DNA of 64,000 bases from Panaeolus papilionaceus (GCA_015501605.1 JADNRZ010000021.1:186001-250000), one strand, 5' to 3'. Shown: positions 46,658 through 59,214, counted from the stretch's first letter. Notes: generated by a model from the letters alone, not told the origin. A program made the numbers and translations.

Positions 46658-48149
46658 CTGTGGGTTGAGGAAAGGGTGAGTGGGTGGATGATTGAAGGGG
46701 GAGGGGGGACTTACTGTTGTGTAATGAGATGCAGAATGGGATGGGGAGTATCGTTGTGTATGCACTCCTTTTATACATACCTATCACGACCAGAAATCAC
46801 GTATGCCAGCACCACAGTGTGAACGACGAAACTGCAGCTGACCGCCCTCGTTGCCCCATTTCAGGCCAAGAGGTGATAATACATCGTAACGGTATTCGCA
46901 TCGCGCGGAGGGGGATGTGGGTAGACGGGGGGATGAAAGTCCGAGATGGGTACCAGGCTCGATATCTAATCTTGCCAAGCTTGTGTACCAAACCCGATAT
47001 CTTACCAAACCTGTAAGTAGGTGCGAGAGACATGGGGTGATGCGATGGAGTGATCGTGAGGGTAAGTAGAATGCAAACCTGTCCGAAGTCGACGCAGGGA
47101 TGCTGGGGGTGGAGCTGTTATGGTGTTTTGCGGGTTGAACGACCTTGACGGATAAACAGTAAGCGGTGAAATCTTGCAAAAATCTGGGCGGCTGGCGAGA
47201 AAGGCGGGGAAAGGATAATACTATTCGATGTGTCAGTGGTGCCGCAGTATGTCTGAGCGGGGGTTGGCAATGATTCTGAATGAAGAGATGTAGAGTAGAG
47301 TTGTTAGAGAGACGTCAGAGGTGAGTTAAGATGGTCATCATCTCCAAAATGCTGGACTTTGATGTATTCACAAGAGGGTGTTGTAAAGAGGTGAGCTTTG
47401 TCAGATTGAAGAGTCCAGAAGGCGCTAGTTCAGATTTAGAGAGCTTTCGGTCGTCGAAAACTACGTAGCCCTCAGGAAAACCCAAGAAACCAAATGCCTG
47501 ACAGGCATAACACCAAGACACAAATTTGAATGTCGGCGCCCAAGGTGTGCCAGTGGTTTAATGGTCACGATGCCAGGGTATCACTGGGGATCGTGGCGTT
47601 CTCAGATTGGAGAAGAATGGGGAAACCAAGAGTATTCCAAGATTTAGGATAGTCCCAGGTATCACAAGAAAAAAGACATTGGTGAGCAATTGTTCTGTGG
47701 AGAGTGATCCACGCTTCCAGGGTCCACTTTTCTCCGCATTTGGAAGCGTAAAAGTTGTTTCTGCCTCTGGCCCCATGATAAAGAGATTAATTCTAAAAGT
47801 TTTCTGTACAATGGGGTTGAGCTTTTCAGAGATACAGTCCAGAGTTGAGCAAGAGTGTTGGATGGGAAGAGGAAAAAGCAGATTCAGACTCCGTCGCGGT
47901 CATCCAGAGAGTTTGTTCCTCAGCGAGTCAGGTTCACGCAGAGTAGGAAGCCCTTAATTTAACTCGTCCTCAATCATCTCTCCCTTACTTGCAGTGAGCT
48001 TAAAAGAGTTCCTGTAACAAGAATTCCAGGGTATTTTAATTGAAGCAAACAAAAAACACGTTGGAGCTCGATATACCAAGAATCAAATACATACAAGTAT
48101 CTCTACATAACCTCACTTCAGCCCAACAACACCCCTGCGGTAGCTATGT
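46658..48149. other. Intergenic region between the two Cys-rich peptide genes
   Basis: 1.5 kb. It includes the 5' leader and putative UTR intron of the single-module gene (GTAAGT near 46712 on the minus strand, acceptor CCCACAG directly before the ATG). Short frames elsewhere have no recognisable motif. Confidence 0.4.
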
Positions 48150-48689
48150 TTAGGTAGAGAGAATAGGCTGGCAACATCCCCAACATCCCGGGCTGCCAGA
48201 TGCAGCGTAGCCAGGCTTGCAAACCGGCTTTTCAGTCCTACATTGTAAAGTGCAAACAGTAGGAGGACCAGGCTGGATAGGCTGGCAGCATCCCCAGCAT
48301 CCAGGGCTACCACTCGGCGCTTGACCAACAGGGCACAGGGGCTTAACAAGGCGGCATACCGCAAGACACGGGGTCGGAGTAGGAGTCGGTGCAGGCTTGG
48401 TAGGCAGGCTAAGAACGGGTTGGCAGCATCCCCAGCACCCCTCAGAGCCAGAGGGTGCTTCGCCGGCGGGACAGTCGGGTTTGGTGGTGAGGCACACAGC
48501 GAGGCAGACGCGGGGCTCGATGGGTTGACAGCAGCCCCAGCAGCCTTCGGAGCCAGAGGGTGCTTGACCGACGGGGCAGGTGGGCTTGACGGGGCGGCAG
48601 ACGGCCGTGCAGACCGTTTGTGCGCCGACGAGGGTGCTGAGGAGCCCGAAGGCGGTGGTGAGCGTGAGGATGCTGATGATGGACTTCAT
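48150..48689 (-). CDS. Secreted four-module cysteine-rich repeat protein
   Basis: 179 residues, uninterrupted. Signal peptide MKSIISILTLTTAFGLLSTL, likely cleaved after VGA. Four tandem modules follow, each with spacing close to C-x3-C-x6-C-x11-C-x2-C-C: CTAVCRPVKPTC...GCWGCC, CLAVCLTTKPDC...GCWGCC, CLAVCRLVKPLC...GCWGCC and CTLQCRTEKPVC...GCWGCC. Each carries A-[PA]-SGS-[EP]-GCWGCCQP after the third Cys. A Pro/Thr linker (LPTKPAPTPTPTP) separates modules 2 and 3. 24 module cysteines, all paired in principle. It is a paralog of the single-module gene 1.5 kb away in the same orientation, with the same upstream intron. No known domain recognised. Confidence 0.82.
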   Translation of the reverse strand: MKSIISILTLTTAFGLLSTLVGAQTVCTAVCRPVKPTCPVGQAPSGSEGCWGCCQPIEPRVCLAVCLTTKPDCPAGEAPSGSEGCWGCCQPVLSLPTKPAPTPTPTPCLAVCRLVKPLCPVGQAPSGSPGCWGCCQPIQPGPPTVCTLQCRTEKPVCKPGYAASGSPGCWGCCQPILST

Positions 48690-49889
48690 CTGGAGAGAAT
48701 AAAAGTTAGCTTTGATTTTGGCTGGGAATTTGAAATTGGCTGACGCCCGAGGGATAGGGCTGACAGAGATGCGACTTACTGTTCAATGCGGGGTTCGGTT
48801 TTACTCCACTGTTGCATCAAATTCATAGAGCTTCGTTATATACACGATCTTTGGCTTGGGTTAACGTTATGCGGAGGGAATGTGGGATACGAAATTCGAA
48901 ACACCGAGATGGTTTCCATGAGGCTTTGCATTCAACGCACACAATAAAGATAGAGATCAGGTAGCAATCTGAAATGAATGTATGTACTTAGCAGGGACAA
49001 ATGTGTTGAAATATTTGTTTTACCGCGGGAACGGGGGCAAACCCTCAGCGGCCATGAACGAGCGACACGGGAAAATGGTGAAAATCCGATACCGACATTT
49101 TGGCTATTCGACGGGCGTTGAATGGAGTGATGAATGAGTGTGAGAGAAGGTGTCAAAGGAGATGAGGGGAAGTGTCATATGTGGATCATTGCTCAGGAGA
49201 TGGGCTTGGTATTCGTCAATCACGGACTTGCATGTCAAAGGCTACTGACATACAGAGCATCGAGAATGAGAGGTATTTTACTTTGAAATTGATGAGCGGC
49301 AGACGAGCACGAAGGGGCAGCGATCCAAAATGCGAGCGGTAATGCCGCGCCACTGGGCAAGGCGTGGTCCTCAGGCGGAGCAAGCCAAGAGCTTGAAAAT
49401 CATAGGTATTGATTTTGACGTCCAGACAAAATCGGCTTTATAGGTGGAATGAGATGTCCGATGGCAGGTAGACATATCACCGAGCAGTTTGGGAACCCAG
49501 AGTGGTATGGAGCCTACAGGAAGCAGACACAGAGGCACTCAAGTAATCAAAGCATAGGCAGATGACAATTTTCAAAGATCCAAGGACACAGAAGGGCCGC
49601 GCTCAGAGTTTAATAGAAAACGCATCCAGACTCAGATTGGCCAGATTCTTCTCGATTCTCTACTGTTGCCGGCGCCGTTACAGTCAACAGCAAAGCATTT
49701 CACCGCGAGAGGGGGAAATCTAAGTAAGGCAAGACAATATCAAATCCAAAGATCCGTGTACGCCGTATTCAGCATGTTATGAAGTGTTTCCTCGTTTGCA
49801 GTGTTGTGGTTTTGAGCAAAACGGAATGACGTCTCAAACCAGGGTCTGCGCCTAGTATCCGCATTGAGCCTGCCCTGAACAACGTGTGA
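48690..49889. other. Intergenic region upstream of the four-module peptide
   Basis: 1.2 kb. It contains the putative 5'-UTR intron (donor GTAAGT near 48779, acceptor TCTCCAG abutting the ATG at 48689). No other gene supported. Confidence 0.4.
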
Positions 49890-51290
49890 TCAAGTTCACG
49901 CGTCAAAGCCCCTAAGTCGGGCTGAAACGCCCGGCGCTTTTGGACATCGATGAAGTACTTAGACCTTAAGACACAAGCCACAAGGATATTATTATTATTT
50001 AATACACGAATTATACTCCATGCCACGATCAGCGCCCACTATGAGTGGATCCACGGACCGCCCAGCCGTTGACTTCCAAGCTCTCCGGGTCTGACGCAGT
50101 GATTCGTTTCGATTTTATCTATGATCCCACATGCTCAGAACTTCCATGAAAGATCAACCTCCATCGCCCATGAGATATTTCCCTGTGTTGGCAGTAAAAA
50201 AGAGTAAACTCCTACATTTGGCCTGGAGTTCTGTCGAAAGCAGTTTCTCGATGGGAACATTGTGAGTTTTATGTATACCATGCAGCAGTGATTCTATGGT
50301 TAAGTCAGAATGAAATAGGACAGATGAAATGACGAAATATGAACCTAGGGTCAAGGTATTTACTTATACTGCAAACGGTTAGTTAGAGGGTACTCGGAAG
50401 ATAGGCACCTGAATCTAACTTCGTTGTGTCCTTGTCGACGATTCGCAGCGCTGTATGTTGATCATAGAGACTGGCAGCCTGACGATAGGCCTCATCGTAG
50501 GCCGTGAGCTTTTTTTGAAAGGCAGCGTTTTCCAGTTCTTCTGCATCTAGCAATCGTTGGAGGGTAATGGAAGCGTTGAAAATATGGAAAACCTTTGCGG
50601 TGAGACCTTCCATCTCACTCGCGAGGTGCTCACTGAGGGCGGTAGACTGGCGAAGTGTTGCATTGCATGTTAAAAGTCGGGAACAAAGAATTTGTGATTA
50701 CTTGGATGCTTACAGTTACGCGGTCAAATAAATTACCATTCGCATATTTGTTGTCCATGAAAATTCGAAAATTCTTATAAATTGGAGGCTCCACTTGGAT
50801 TTTGTTATAATATTGGGTAGAGTCTTCCCCCCACAAGTCGAGAATAATCCAATCGGGCGCTTCCAGTGTAACGTGGTCAGGGTGGAGAGAGCAGCAGCCA
50901 ATCGTGCCGGCTTCATCTTCGCCATTCTCGTTTCCAGTACCAAAGCCGAGTTTGTCGATGAGGTACATTACCGAGATCGTTGTCGATCTGCCATTATCTT
51001 GGATTTGAGATCTTGAGTGTAATTTTGACGAATTCGGTCAATGTGATTCCGATTGCAGCTGGGTCATGGCCAGGTAGAAAGCACGAGGGAGAAAAAACGA
51101 ACCTTCAGCTCACGAGCTTTCTCGAATATCTGCATATCGCTCCTCAGACTGTCTTTTGATTGGGCTATTAGCGGCTAGGAGAATACTGCCTCCTGCCACG
51201 TCGAAAACGTTTATGTTGTCCATAGGTTATAGTGTGTACTTTCATCTGCCCAGCTGTATCATGATTCTTGTTATATAAGACGCCGATAGT
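49890..51290. repeat. Diverged inverted duplication, arm 2
   Basis: Inverted counterpart of 41009-42436; similarity covers promoter, coding and 3' flanking sequence, with many substitutions and indels. Confidence 0.8.
50154..51220 (-). pseudogene. Decayed duplicate of the gene at 41100
   Basis: Reads in pieces. MDNINVFDVAGGSILLAANS begins near 51220 in one frame, but an insertion of net one base relative to the 41100 gene near 51150 moves the conserved SDMQIFEKARELK part to another frame. After the intron, IDRIRQNYTQDLKSKIMAD is followed by a one-base loss near 50970 (relative to the intact gene), giving a stop; MYLIDKLGFGTGNENGEDEA then resumes in the next frame. Downstream GCCSLHPDHVTLEAPDWIIL, EHLASEMEGLTAKVFHIFNA and THNVPIEKLLSTELQAKC remain recognisable. 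No stop-free spliced model spanning these breaks was found. Confidence 0.65.
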
Positions 51291-52289
51291 ACGTTGTTTA
51301 TACTTAGATGGGTATAAGTGCGGGTAGCTCTAGTATTACTAGTAGTAAATCACAATTACGAGCGGATTAAATCTGCGTACAAGCAGCTACGAGCGCCTCA
51401 AAGGTCAAACCTCAAAAACCCCTTTTTGAGGCAACTTGCTGCCGCTTACTAAGCGGCCAGCCTTATTCACAGGGCTGCGATGTCCTGAGTCTGCTCTTCG
51501 CTTTCGACTACGACCACCAATGTCAATCTCTTTTTCTTTCGAGCATCTGCCAACGTATCAAGGGTCTGAATCTTTTTTTGATAAATGTAGCTGGTCTTCA
51601 TACCACAGCGCTTGCAAATTTACCTACAGCAACGATGATGCCTTGTAGTCACGGTCATTGACAGTACAAGTGTTCACTCTGCACCTGACGGTCCCGACGT
51701 GCACACATTCTCCACCATAAAGGCGGAAAATATGCGGTTCTTGAGGGGTATGTTCTTTCTTATATTCAATTCCTGAGGACTTCTTTTTAATCTTGGGTTT
51801 GTCTCCATAAGATATTTTTAGGACATCATCGACGGAGATTGCGGTGACACGTTTTCAGGGGATACATCATCAAACATTTATCTGAGGCTCTTGGCTCGTG
51901 AGGTACTTGGATCGTCCAAAAGCCCTCCAGTTCGATGCTTCTGGTCATATAAAGCGCTCCCCAGACTCTCGTTAAAAGTTGTTCAACCTTGTGGAGCACA
52001 GAATGACCAAGATGGTTAGGAGAATTATCGGTTTTTGATTCTAGCAGCGGCCCGTCATACTCGACTTCTTTTCTGCAGTCCTTGCGAACCTCTGGATCAG
52101 CTGGCTCATGCATCTCTTAATTTGGACCTTTAGTAGACGTCGTTTAACGATTGCACCCAGCTTTGACGCACTGGCTTTGCACCATAAACCCGCCTTCTCG
52201 CCGTATGGAGGTACGTTTCAAAAGTTTTAAAAGGTTGGGGCATACGCAAGTTCTAACGTAGCGACTTCGTATAGGATTTTCAACGCAAG
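51291..52289. other. Intergenic region with a cluster of hairpins
   Basis: 1 kb upstream of the GH3 gene and of the decayed duplicate. Three consecutive stem-loops lie at 51410-51477. No gene supported. Confidence 0.4.
51410..51477. repeat. Three adjacent inverted repeats (hairpins)
   Basis: CCTCAAAAA-cccc-TTTTTGAGG (51410-51431), GCCGCTTA-c-TAAGCGGC (51441-51457) and CAGCC-loop-GGCTG (51458-51477). Confidence 0.6.
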
Positions 52290-55200
52290 ATGGGATCCAA
52301 AACATTCCTTGCCCTTCTTGCCCTGGTGTCTTGCGTCCCTGCTCTGGCAAATGACACGTTTGGTGTCGCAGAAGGACTGCATTTCTCTCTGGAAAAGCGA
52401 CAGGATAACCTCGATGGCTCTAAACCAGTTTACAAGAACCCAAAAGCGTCCATTGAGGCCCGTGTCAATGACCTGCTGCCTCGCATGTCAGTAGCCGAAA
52501 AGGTTTCACAAATGTACGTCCTTTCAATCCAGCACCTGTTCGCGCACTCATCTGCACACAGTATTCAAGGTGACTTGAATGGCTGGATGAACCTCAATGA
52601 CCCCTTGGACGATACCAAAACCTTCAATGCAACTGGCCTGGTAAGCTTATGACGTCGTACTCCATGTATGGCGCTAACTTGCCCTATCCTTAGCAAGAAA
52701 TGATGCGCCTTAAAGGTGGAAGCATCTGGGGTGGCTATCTCACACCATACGACAAATTCGTCTATGCTGTCAACATCGGTCAGAAGTACCTCATGGAGAA
52801 CACAACATTAGGAATCCCGGCTCTCATCCAGTCAGAAGGTATCTCTATCAGTTCAATTATCTACCAAGTATTGACTGACACGTCAACATGACAGGTCTTC
52901 ATGGGTTTACCAACAGAGGAACGATATTCCCGTCCCCTATCGGTCTCGCAGCCTCATTCGACAGGAAAGTGTTGCATGATATCGCTAATATCACTGCTTC
53001 AGAGGCTGAGGCACTGGGTATTAGTCATATGTTCGCCCCTGTCCTTGACCTTGCTCGTGAATTGCGATGGGGTCGTGTTGAGGAGGGATATGGTGAAGAC
53101 GCATTTTTGACGGGTGAGATGGGATATGCCTTCGTTCAGGGATTGCAATCTGGGAAACGAAGAGGAGCTGGTCCCAATGCGACTGCCAGAATGGCAGCGA
53201 CATGCAAGCATTTTGCGGCCTTCGGGAGTCCTCAGGGTGGATTGTGCGTCCTGCTTTCTTATTTCTAGAAAATTACTGTCTGATCCGTCATTTTAGGAAT
53301 CTTGCACAGGTATCAGGAGGAGAGAGAGAATTGAGGACGACATATCTCCCTCCGTTCCACCGTGCTTGTATGGAGGCACTGTCAGTTATGACAGCCTACT
53401 CCAGTTATGATGGTGTTCCAGCCGTTGCCGATACTCGTGCGTCACTTTCTGTCCTTCCTTCTAGCAATTTCGCTCATATTTTCTTGAAATTCAGATTTGC
53501 TTCTGGACATTGTATGTGCCCACGCCTCGCCTTTTCGCGATTTTTCTGACACCTGGCTCTCAGCTTCGCAATGAATGGGGTTACAAGTACTGGGTCACGA
53601 CCGACGCTGGATCAGTCGACTTACTCATTAACTTGCACGGTACCTGCCCAGATCGCGAGTGTGCCGCAAAGACGACGATAGAGAGTGGTTGGAGTGGCGA
53701 GATGGGTGGAGGTAAAAAAATTTCTGTGTCGCGCTGAAATTGTTTATTGATGCAAGTTATTAGGAACTTACACATTCCTTACGCTCCCCGATCAGATTAA
53801 AGCTGGAAAAGTAAGCATGAAGGCGCTTGACGAGACTGTGAAGGGCATGCTGCGCACCAAGTTCACCCTTGGTCTGTTTGAGAGTAAGTGTTCGCACCTC
53901 GTTTCCATGTAATTATACTCACGTCTATAATCGCCCAGACCCTTACCCATATGAGGACTACGAATCCTTCATCCGCACACCTCACTCAAAAGAGGTCGTC
54001 CATACTGCTGATGCAGAGACCATCGTCCTCCTTGAAAATCGTCAAAATACCCTCCCCCTCAAGAAGAATATTGGATCAATTGCGCTACTTGGTCCTCAAT
54101 CAAACCGAGTTTCTGTAAGTACCCGTTTACCTTACTTTTTTTTATCATTTTAATAGTTTTGTAGTTCGGGGACTACGTCTTCTTCAACGCCACCCAAAAC
54201 GGAATTTCGCCTCTAGACGGCTTCACACAGTACCTTAAGTCGGTATCCAGCAACACCAAGATCAACTTCGCACAAGGTTGCGAGCTGTGGTCAAATGACG
54301 ATTCAGGCATTGCTGCCGCTGTGGAAGCTGCTACGGCCTCTGACGTGGTAATTGTCATGGTACGCCTTTTTGACTGTTTTCCTCACAGTGCGCTCTATAT
54401 TTTTGCAAATGAGCTGATTCTTTCTTTTCCGGCCCGTCTTTTTCTGCGTTTCCTGTTGTCTGTCATGTTCATGACATCTCTATCAGGTCGGAACTTGGTC
54501 TCTTGACCAAACCCTTCTGTGGACACCCGGAACTAACGCCACGACCGGAGAGCATGTTGATGTGCATGACCTAGGCCTTGTCGGTGCTCAGCTTAAACTC
54601 GTCCAAGCAGTCAAGGCTACGGGAAAACCTACAGTTGTCGTCTTCGTTAGTGGAAAGCCTATTGCTGAGCCCTGGATTAAGAACCGTGAGTTGCATTCAT
54701 TTCATCTCAATCTATGTAGGATTTAACTCAGGCCGAAACTCATCTAGATGCCGACGCGGTTATCCAACAATTCTACCCAGGAGAAGCTGGAGGTAAGCAT
54801 TTTTTAAAGTGTTTTGACTGTAATCCCGTGCTGAAATGAAATTACAGGTCTCGCCATCGCTGAGGTTATCTTCGGTGCTGTCAACCCATCTGGTATGTTC
54901 CAATAGTTAAGCAGCCCGTTTACCCCCTGACGCGATATTTCATTACAGGCAAACTCCCTGTCTCTTTCCCAGAACACGTTGGCACAACCCCAATCTTCTA
55001 CGACTACCTCAAGGGTAGCCGACCTCTGGATCCAGGTGCCGTTCTCGACGATGGTACTCTGAAGTTTGGCCATCAGGTACTTTTTATGGCCGCACTGCTA
55101 CGTTCTGAACACTTTTGACTGATAATTCACCAGTACGTTCTCGCTAGCCCCGTCCCTCTGTGGAGCTTCGGTCATGGATTAAGTTATACAACTTTCGCCT

Positions 55201-55648
55201 AGTACGTTATGTTGACTTGTTCCACTGCTATTAGTTGCTGATGTTTATTTTACAGCTCTAACATTAAGCTCTCACCAGCGACGATCAAATCCACTGGTTC
55301 TTTCACTGTTTCAGTTACCGTCAAGAACACAGGTGCTGTAGCAGGCAAAGAAGTCGTTCAAGTATACGCCACAGATAAGGTCGCGAGCATTGTCACTCCC
55401 AATCAAATCCTTGTTGGGTTTGAGAAAGTCGAAATTCCGTATGTTATCCTCTCCTTCATCATTCTTAACACAATACTCATTTGACTCACAGTGCCGGCGG
55501 ATCTGTTACGGTCAACGTCGTTGTACAAGCAACTCAACTCGGTCTTTGGTCAAGCAGCAACGAATGGGTCGTTGAACCCGGCCAATTCGCCATCAAGGTC
55601 GGAACGAGCGACCAATCGTTTGCGAATGCGACTTTGACTGTGCAGTGA
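52290..55648 (+). CDS. Secreted glycoside hydrolase family 3 protein (beta-glucosidase type)
   Basis: GH3 enzymes release terminal sugars, typically glucose or xylose, from beta-linked oligosaccharides such as plant cell-wall fragments. MGSKTFLALLALVSCVPALA is the signal peptide; EKRQD some 30 residues on could be a Kex2 site. Catalytic domain landmarks: EARVNDLLPRMSVAEKVSQM, IPALIQSEGLHGF, FPSPIGLAASFD, APVLDLARELRWGRVEEGYG, CKHFAAFGSPQGGLN, GGERELRTTYLPPF, and WVTTDAGSVDLL, where the Asp is the expected nucleophile. The second domain shows ADAETIVLLENRQNTLPLKK, PSGKLPVSFPEHVGTTPIFY and LWSFGHGLSYTTF. A fibronectin III-like domain (VKNTGAVAGKEVVQVYATDK) closes it. About 13 exons, no breaks seen, stop 55646-55648. 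Substrate specificity cannot be set from sequence. Confidence 0.92.
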
Positions 55649-56051
55649 TTGTTTCCGACGTAATTATAATGTGATTGCGGGGCAGACTTGATTTGTAGAG
55701 ATATGTCATTGTCCCTTTCATGACGTCCATCTTAATTTCTATTTCCTTTGACATCATCAAGTGCACCTGGGTTGTATTGTCAAGAATAAACTGCATCTCA
55801 AAGGCGTGGGGTCCCTTTGACTTATCTTGTTTAATTGTGAACGACGCGTCAAGGATGCTTATTTATGTTAAACACACCCAACTTGACATTGGTTCTGCGA
55901 GTGGGACAAGGGATGATATAAATAGGCATACCCGAATGACTATATCCCCCATTCTGTTCCATTTCACCCTTACGCCTGGTTGCGTACCTTACATTCACTC
56001 TTTTTCTACTCTTTTCATTTCTTTTCATTTCAAGTTTCAACTTACAACGCT
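55649..56051. other. Intergenic region, nothing recognised
   Basis: About 400 bp between two co-oriented genes. Confidence 0.4.
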
Positions 56052-58589
56052 ATGCCATCTCTTGCCGAGCAAAGTCAAAGTATCGGTGAGATATACGCAT
56101 TTCTCCAATATGACCCTATCTAAATTCTGTTTGCACTTTTCAGTTTCGACAAGGAAACAAAAAAGCGGGCCGTACCCTGAAAACCCGTCACAGCCAACCG
56201 GGACCGAATCGCATGGTGGAACCACCAACATCAACGGACAGGTGGTCAACCACCACAACGCCCAGGATGAAGAGTTGGAGCGCTGGGGTTCTCTTTCCAA
56301 TGATGCTCAAGAAGAGGTATCTTTCACATTCGCTCTCCAGATTATGATGTGACCATTCATATGGCTGGAATAGATTCTTTGTGATATGGACAAGGACGAG
56401 AGCTTCACTTTGTGCTTCAAGAATTACCTCTCTGATTCGAACATTGCATGGCAGGCCATCCTTAGCAGACACGATGCTCCTCAATCCTTACGAGGGAAAT
56501 CGGATAAGGACTGGGCTCTATGCTTGTTTGGAAAAAAATGCCAGGTATGTTGCATGTTGAGGATAGATCACGGCAGGGGTTGACGAGTATTTCTAGGATT
56601 GCCACTCCCGTGATTTAAAAGGGCTCAAAGTTGAGTTTCTACTCGAAAAAAGACTGTGCGATAAGTGTCGCGCTACCCTGCGAGTCACTTTCAGTTCTTC
56701 AATCCTCAACGTTATCTAACCAAAGTACTTTAGCATCGTGAAAAACTGGAGGCCAACTTCCAAGGACATGCTGGACATGGTCCCTGCAACCGGAACTCGT
56801 ATGTTGAATAAGACCCTTTTCCTCTGGACTCCTGTGATACTGTTACTGACGAGGCCTGCAAACGAAGTTGCCGAACGGTTCCAACAAGAAGCCGTGTATG
56901 TGGTAGAGGATGTCGAAACGATTATCTCAGAAGTTTCCAGATTTGAGGAAGGGCCACAGTATGAGGATTTTTGCGAAGAAAAGAAGAAAGATGCACAGGC
57001 GCGGCAATTGGTATGGATTTTCTACACAACGATGAGTGTACACTCATAATTGACTCGTTTAGCATGCACTCGTTGGTTGAAAATGGTTGGAAGACTTCAA
57101 CCAAAAGCGGGATGCTCGCATCAAGGCTGCTCTGGAGAAGTGCTACGAAAGGCGAGTATTCCTATTGTTTCCTTATGCTTTTGGGTGGGTATGGCTAACA
57201 GATTGTCTGTCTCTTTAGAGCGATGATCGAACTGTGCAATGCTGGGTATACCAAATGGCAACGAAGTCTGCTGAAGACAGAGACAGACAAATTCTTCGGT
57301 TCTCAATACATTTTTTTCAGCGATGATGCTTGTAGGTGTCTTGTCTTGAATTTTGATATTGATGAGCTGACTGCTGCACATTGATAGTCTGGCACAAACA
57401 CGGAGATGCATTGCGCTCCACGGTTGAAGAAAGGACAAAACAAAGCTCAGTTGCCTTCTACCAAGGGTGGCAAGCGTTTAAAATAAGGGGTATAAAATGC
57501 TTCTGTCAACCATACAAGGCGCAGAATCTCGGAGGCTTCCCGGATGCTTTGACTTTTACCTTTGGGTATTCTTTGAGGACAGTTCTCGTCTGAGACTTGT
57601 GAACCCAACCACAGAAAAGGCTTTATTGCACATAAAGAATAGGACTGAAGACCTGGGAAATCATATCCTATTCGCTTGCGCTCGCCAGATTTCGACAGAT
57701 ATCCAGTCAAAATCGAAAGCCAAAGCATTAATCGCGTGTGCTATCTCTGTATTTACATGCGATACAGGTCATGCTATCGTGGACCTCGACCATCTTTTAT
57801 CGCATGATTGCACTAGAAAAGTCACGTATGTTTTCGATGGTGTAACGTTTCAACCACACCTACACTGGTATATCGAAGGTGAAGAAGATCTTGTACCGCA
57901 TCCCCCAAGTGAACACCTTTCGTCAAGGAAGAAATACCGACCATTTCGATACACTTACAGTCCACATGGAAGTAAGGTTGCCAGTTATCTTGCCGGAATC
58001 GTCGGATTCGATGCCTCTGGGATAAAGGGTGTTAATGCTAGTGACATGGATCGCAAAGATTCCCGATTTGAATGTCTCGAGTGTAAGGAAGACTCGACTC
58101 AGGGTGTGGCCTACACGTGGAGAGAAGCAGTAAGGGCATTCGAAATGGAATGTCTTATGTTTTCTTGTTTGACCTTCATTTTCTCCAGATTACACACTTC
58201 CTCGACAAGACAACTGTCCATCAAGGCACTCCGTCGTTCGAGCAGGTGGCAGAGGCGTATTTACCATCTGTTTTGACAAGGGAAGAGAAGCACTTGGAAA
58301 ACGAGGATGTTTGGATATGTGGGTATTGTCCTCCATTCAAGAAACCCAAAAATATGAAGTCCGTTAGGAGTCACCTTGATGAATGGTAGGTTCGCAACTA
58401 CGTTCATCTTGAACATCAAAGCTTGATCATAGTTGCGGAATTACACTTAACAGCCCTCATCGGAACGACCTCGATGGTCCTTGGAGACAGAATCAACACT
58501 ACTTCCTCGTGACGGAAGTCGCGTATCCAGGCGAGAGTACGATTTATGGCGAGGGATTCCCATTCACGAAAGTTGTGAAAGCCATGTAG
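56052..58589 (+). CDS. Zinc-binding protein of the basidiomycete F-box-associated type
   Basis: MPSLAEQSQSIV starts at 56052. Spliced segments read KQKSGPYPENPSQPTGTESH, DEELERWGSLSNDAQEE, ILCDMDKDESFTLCFKNYLS, then KDWALCLFGKKCQDCHSRDL and FLLEKRLCDKCRATL. The CxxC...CxxC pair after a WALxLFG motif is the zinc ribbon often found behind the F-box in agaric proteins, but the N-terminal F-box itself is weak or absent. Downstream come ARQLHALV, IKAALEKCYERAMIELCNAG and, from 57497, AKALIACAISVFTCDTGHAI, FRYTYSPHGSKVAS, FECLECKED and ENEDVWICGYCPP. The middle (57300-57500) is unclear: one frame stops at 57486, so this may be two genes or one with an unrecognised intron. The last exon may end at 58389 or 58589. 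Confidence 0.5.
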
Positions 58590-59214
58590 TCGAGGTTTCT
58601 GTGCGATAATTTGTTTCAATGTGCACATATTGTGTCGGCTGTGCATCGTTGGGTCCAGTGAATGACATTTGTGATGTCCCTTTGATTCGTTTCCTGACTG
58701 CCAATCCTTTTGGATGATCCAATGTGCTATTTTTAGTTCGCGTTAAGCGCGGCGAAACCAAGTTGGATAACGACCGCCTCGGACAACTGATAGGGATTTT
58801 CGCTCTCACAATGATAACCATCGTTGTTGATAAAAGCCGCACAGTAGTCATAGCTCCAAGACACACCAAAGACTTATAGACCGTGCAGGTCATTGAGATA
58901 ATCATCAGCTCCAGCCTTTCGGTGACTGGGCTGGACCTACGCACATCGAGTGTCGCGATTGAGATTTCAGGAACTGCGTGCGCTGCGTAAGTACGAAGGC
59001 ACAAGTCGTAAGTAAATGATAAAGTTACATGACATGACACCCTCATGGGACGTGACAGCAAAGAAATGTCCAACACCAGCAGCGATGGTGATTTGAGATT
59101 GAGCCAAGAAATGCATAATCATTACATAGGTAATTTTAAAGTCCTGTGTCCTCTGACATAATATGAATTTTGGGTTTGAATCATTGTCCCGATGCACACG
59201 TTTCTTCTCATCAA
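58590..59214. other. Intergenic region, nothing recognised
   Basis: 620 bp between convergent 3' ends. Confidence 0.4.

Noticed and set aside
47550..47605. GTGGTTTAATGGTCACGATG resembles a tRNA A-box region.
   Set aside because: No matching B-box or acceptor stem nearby.
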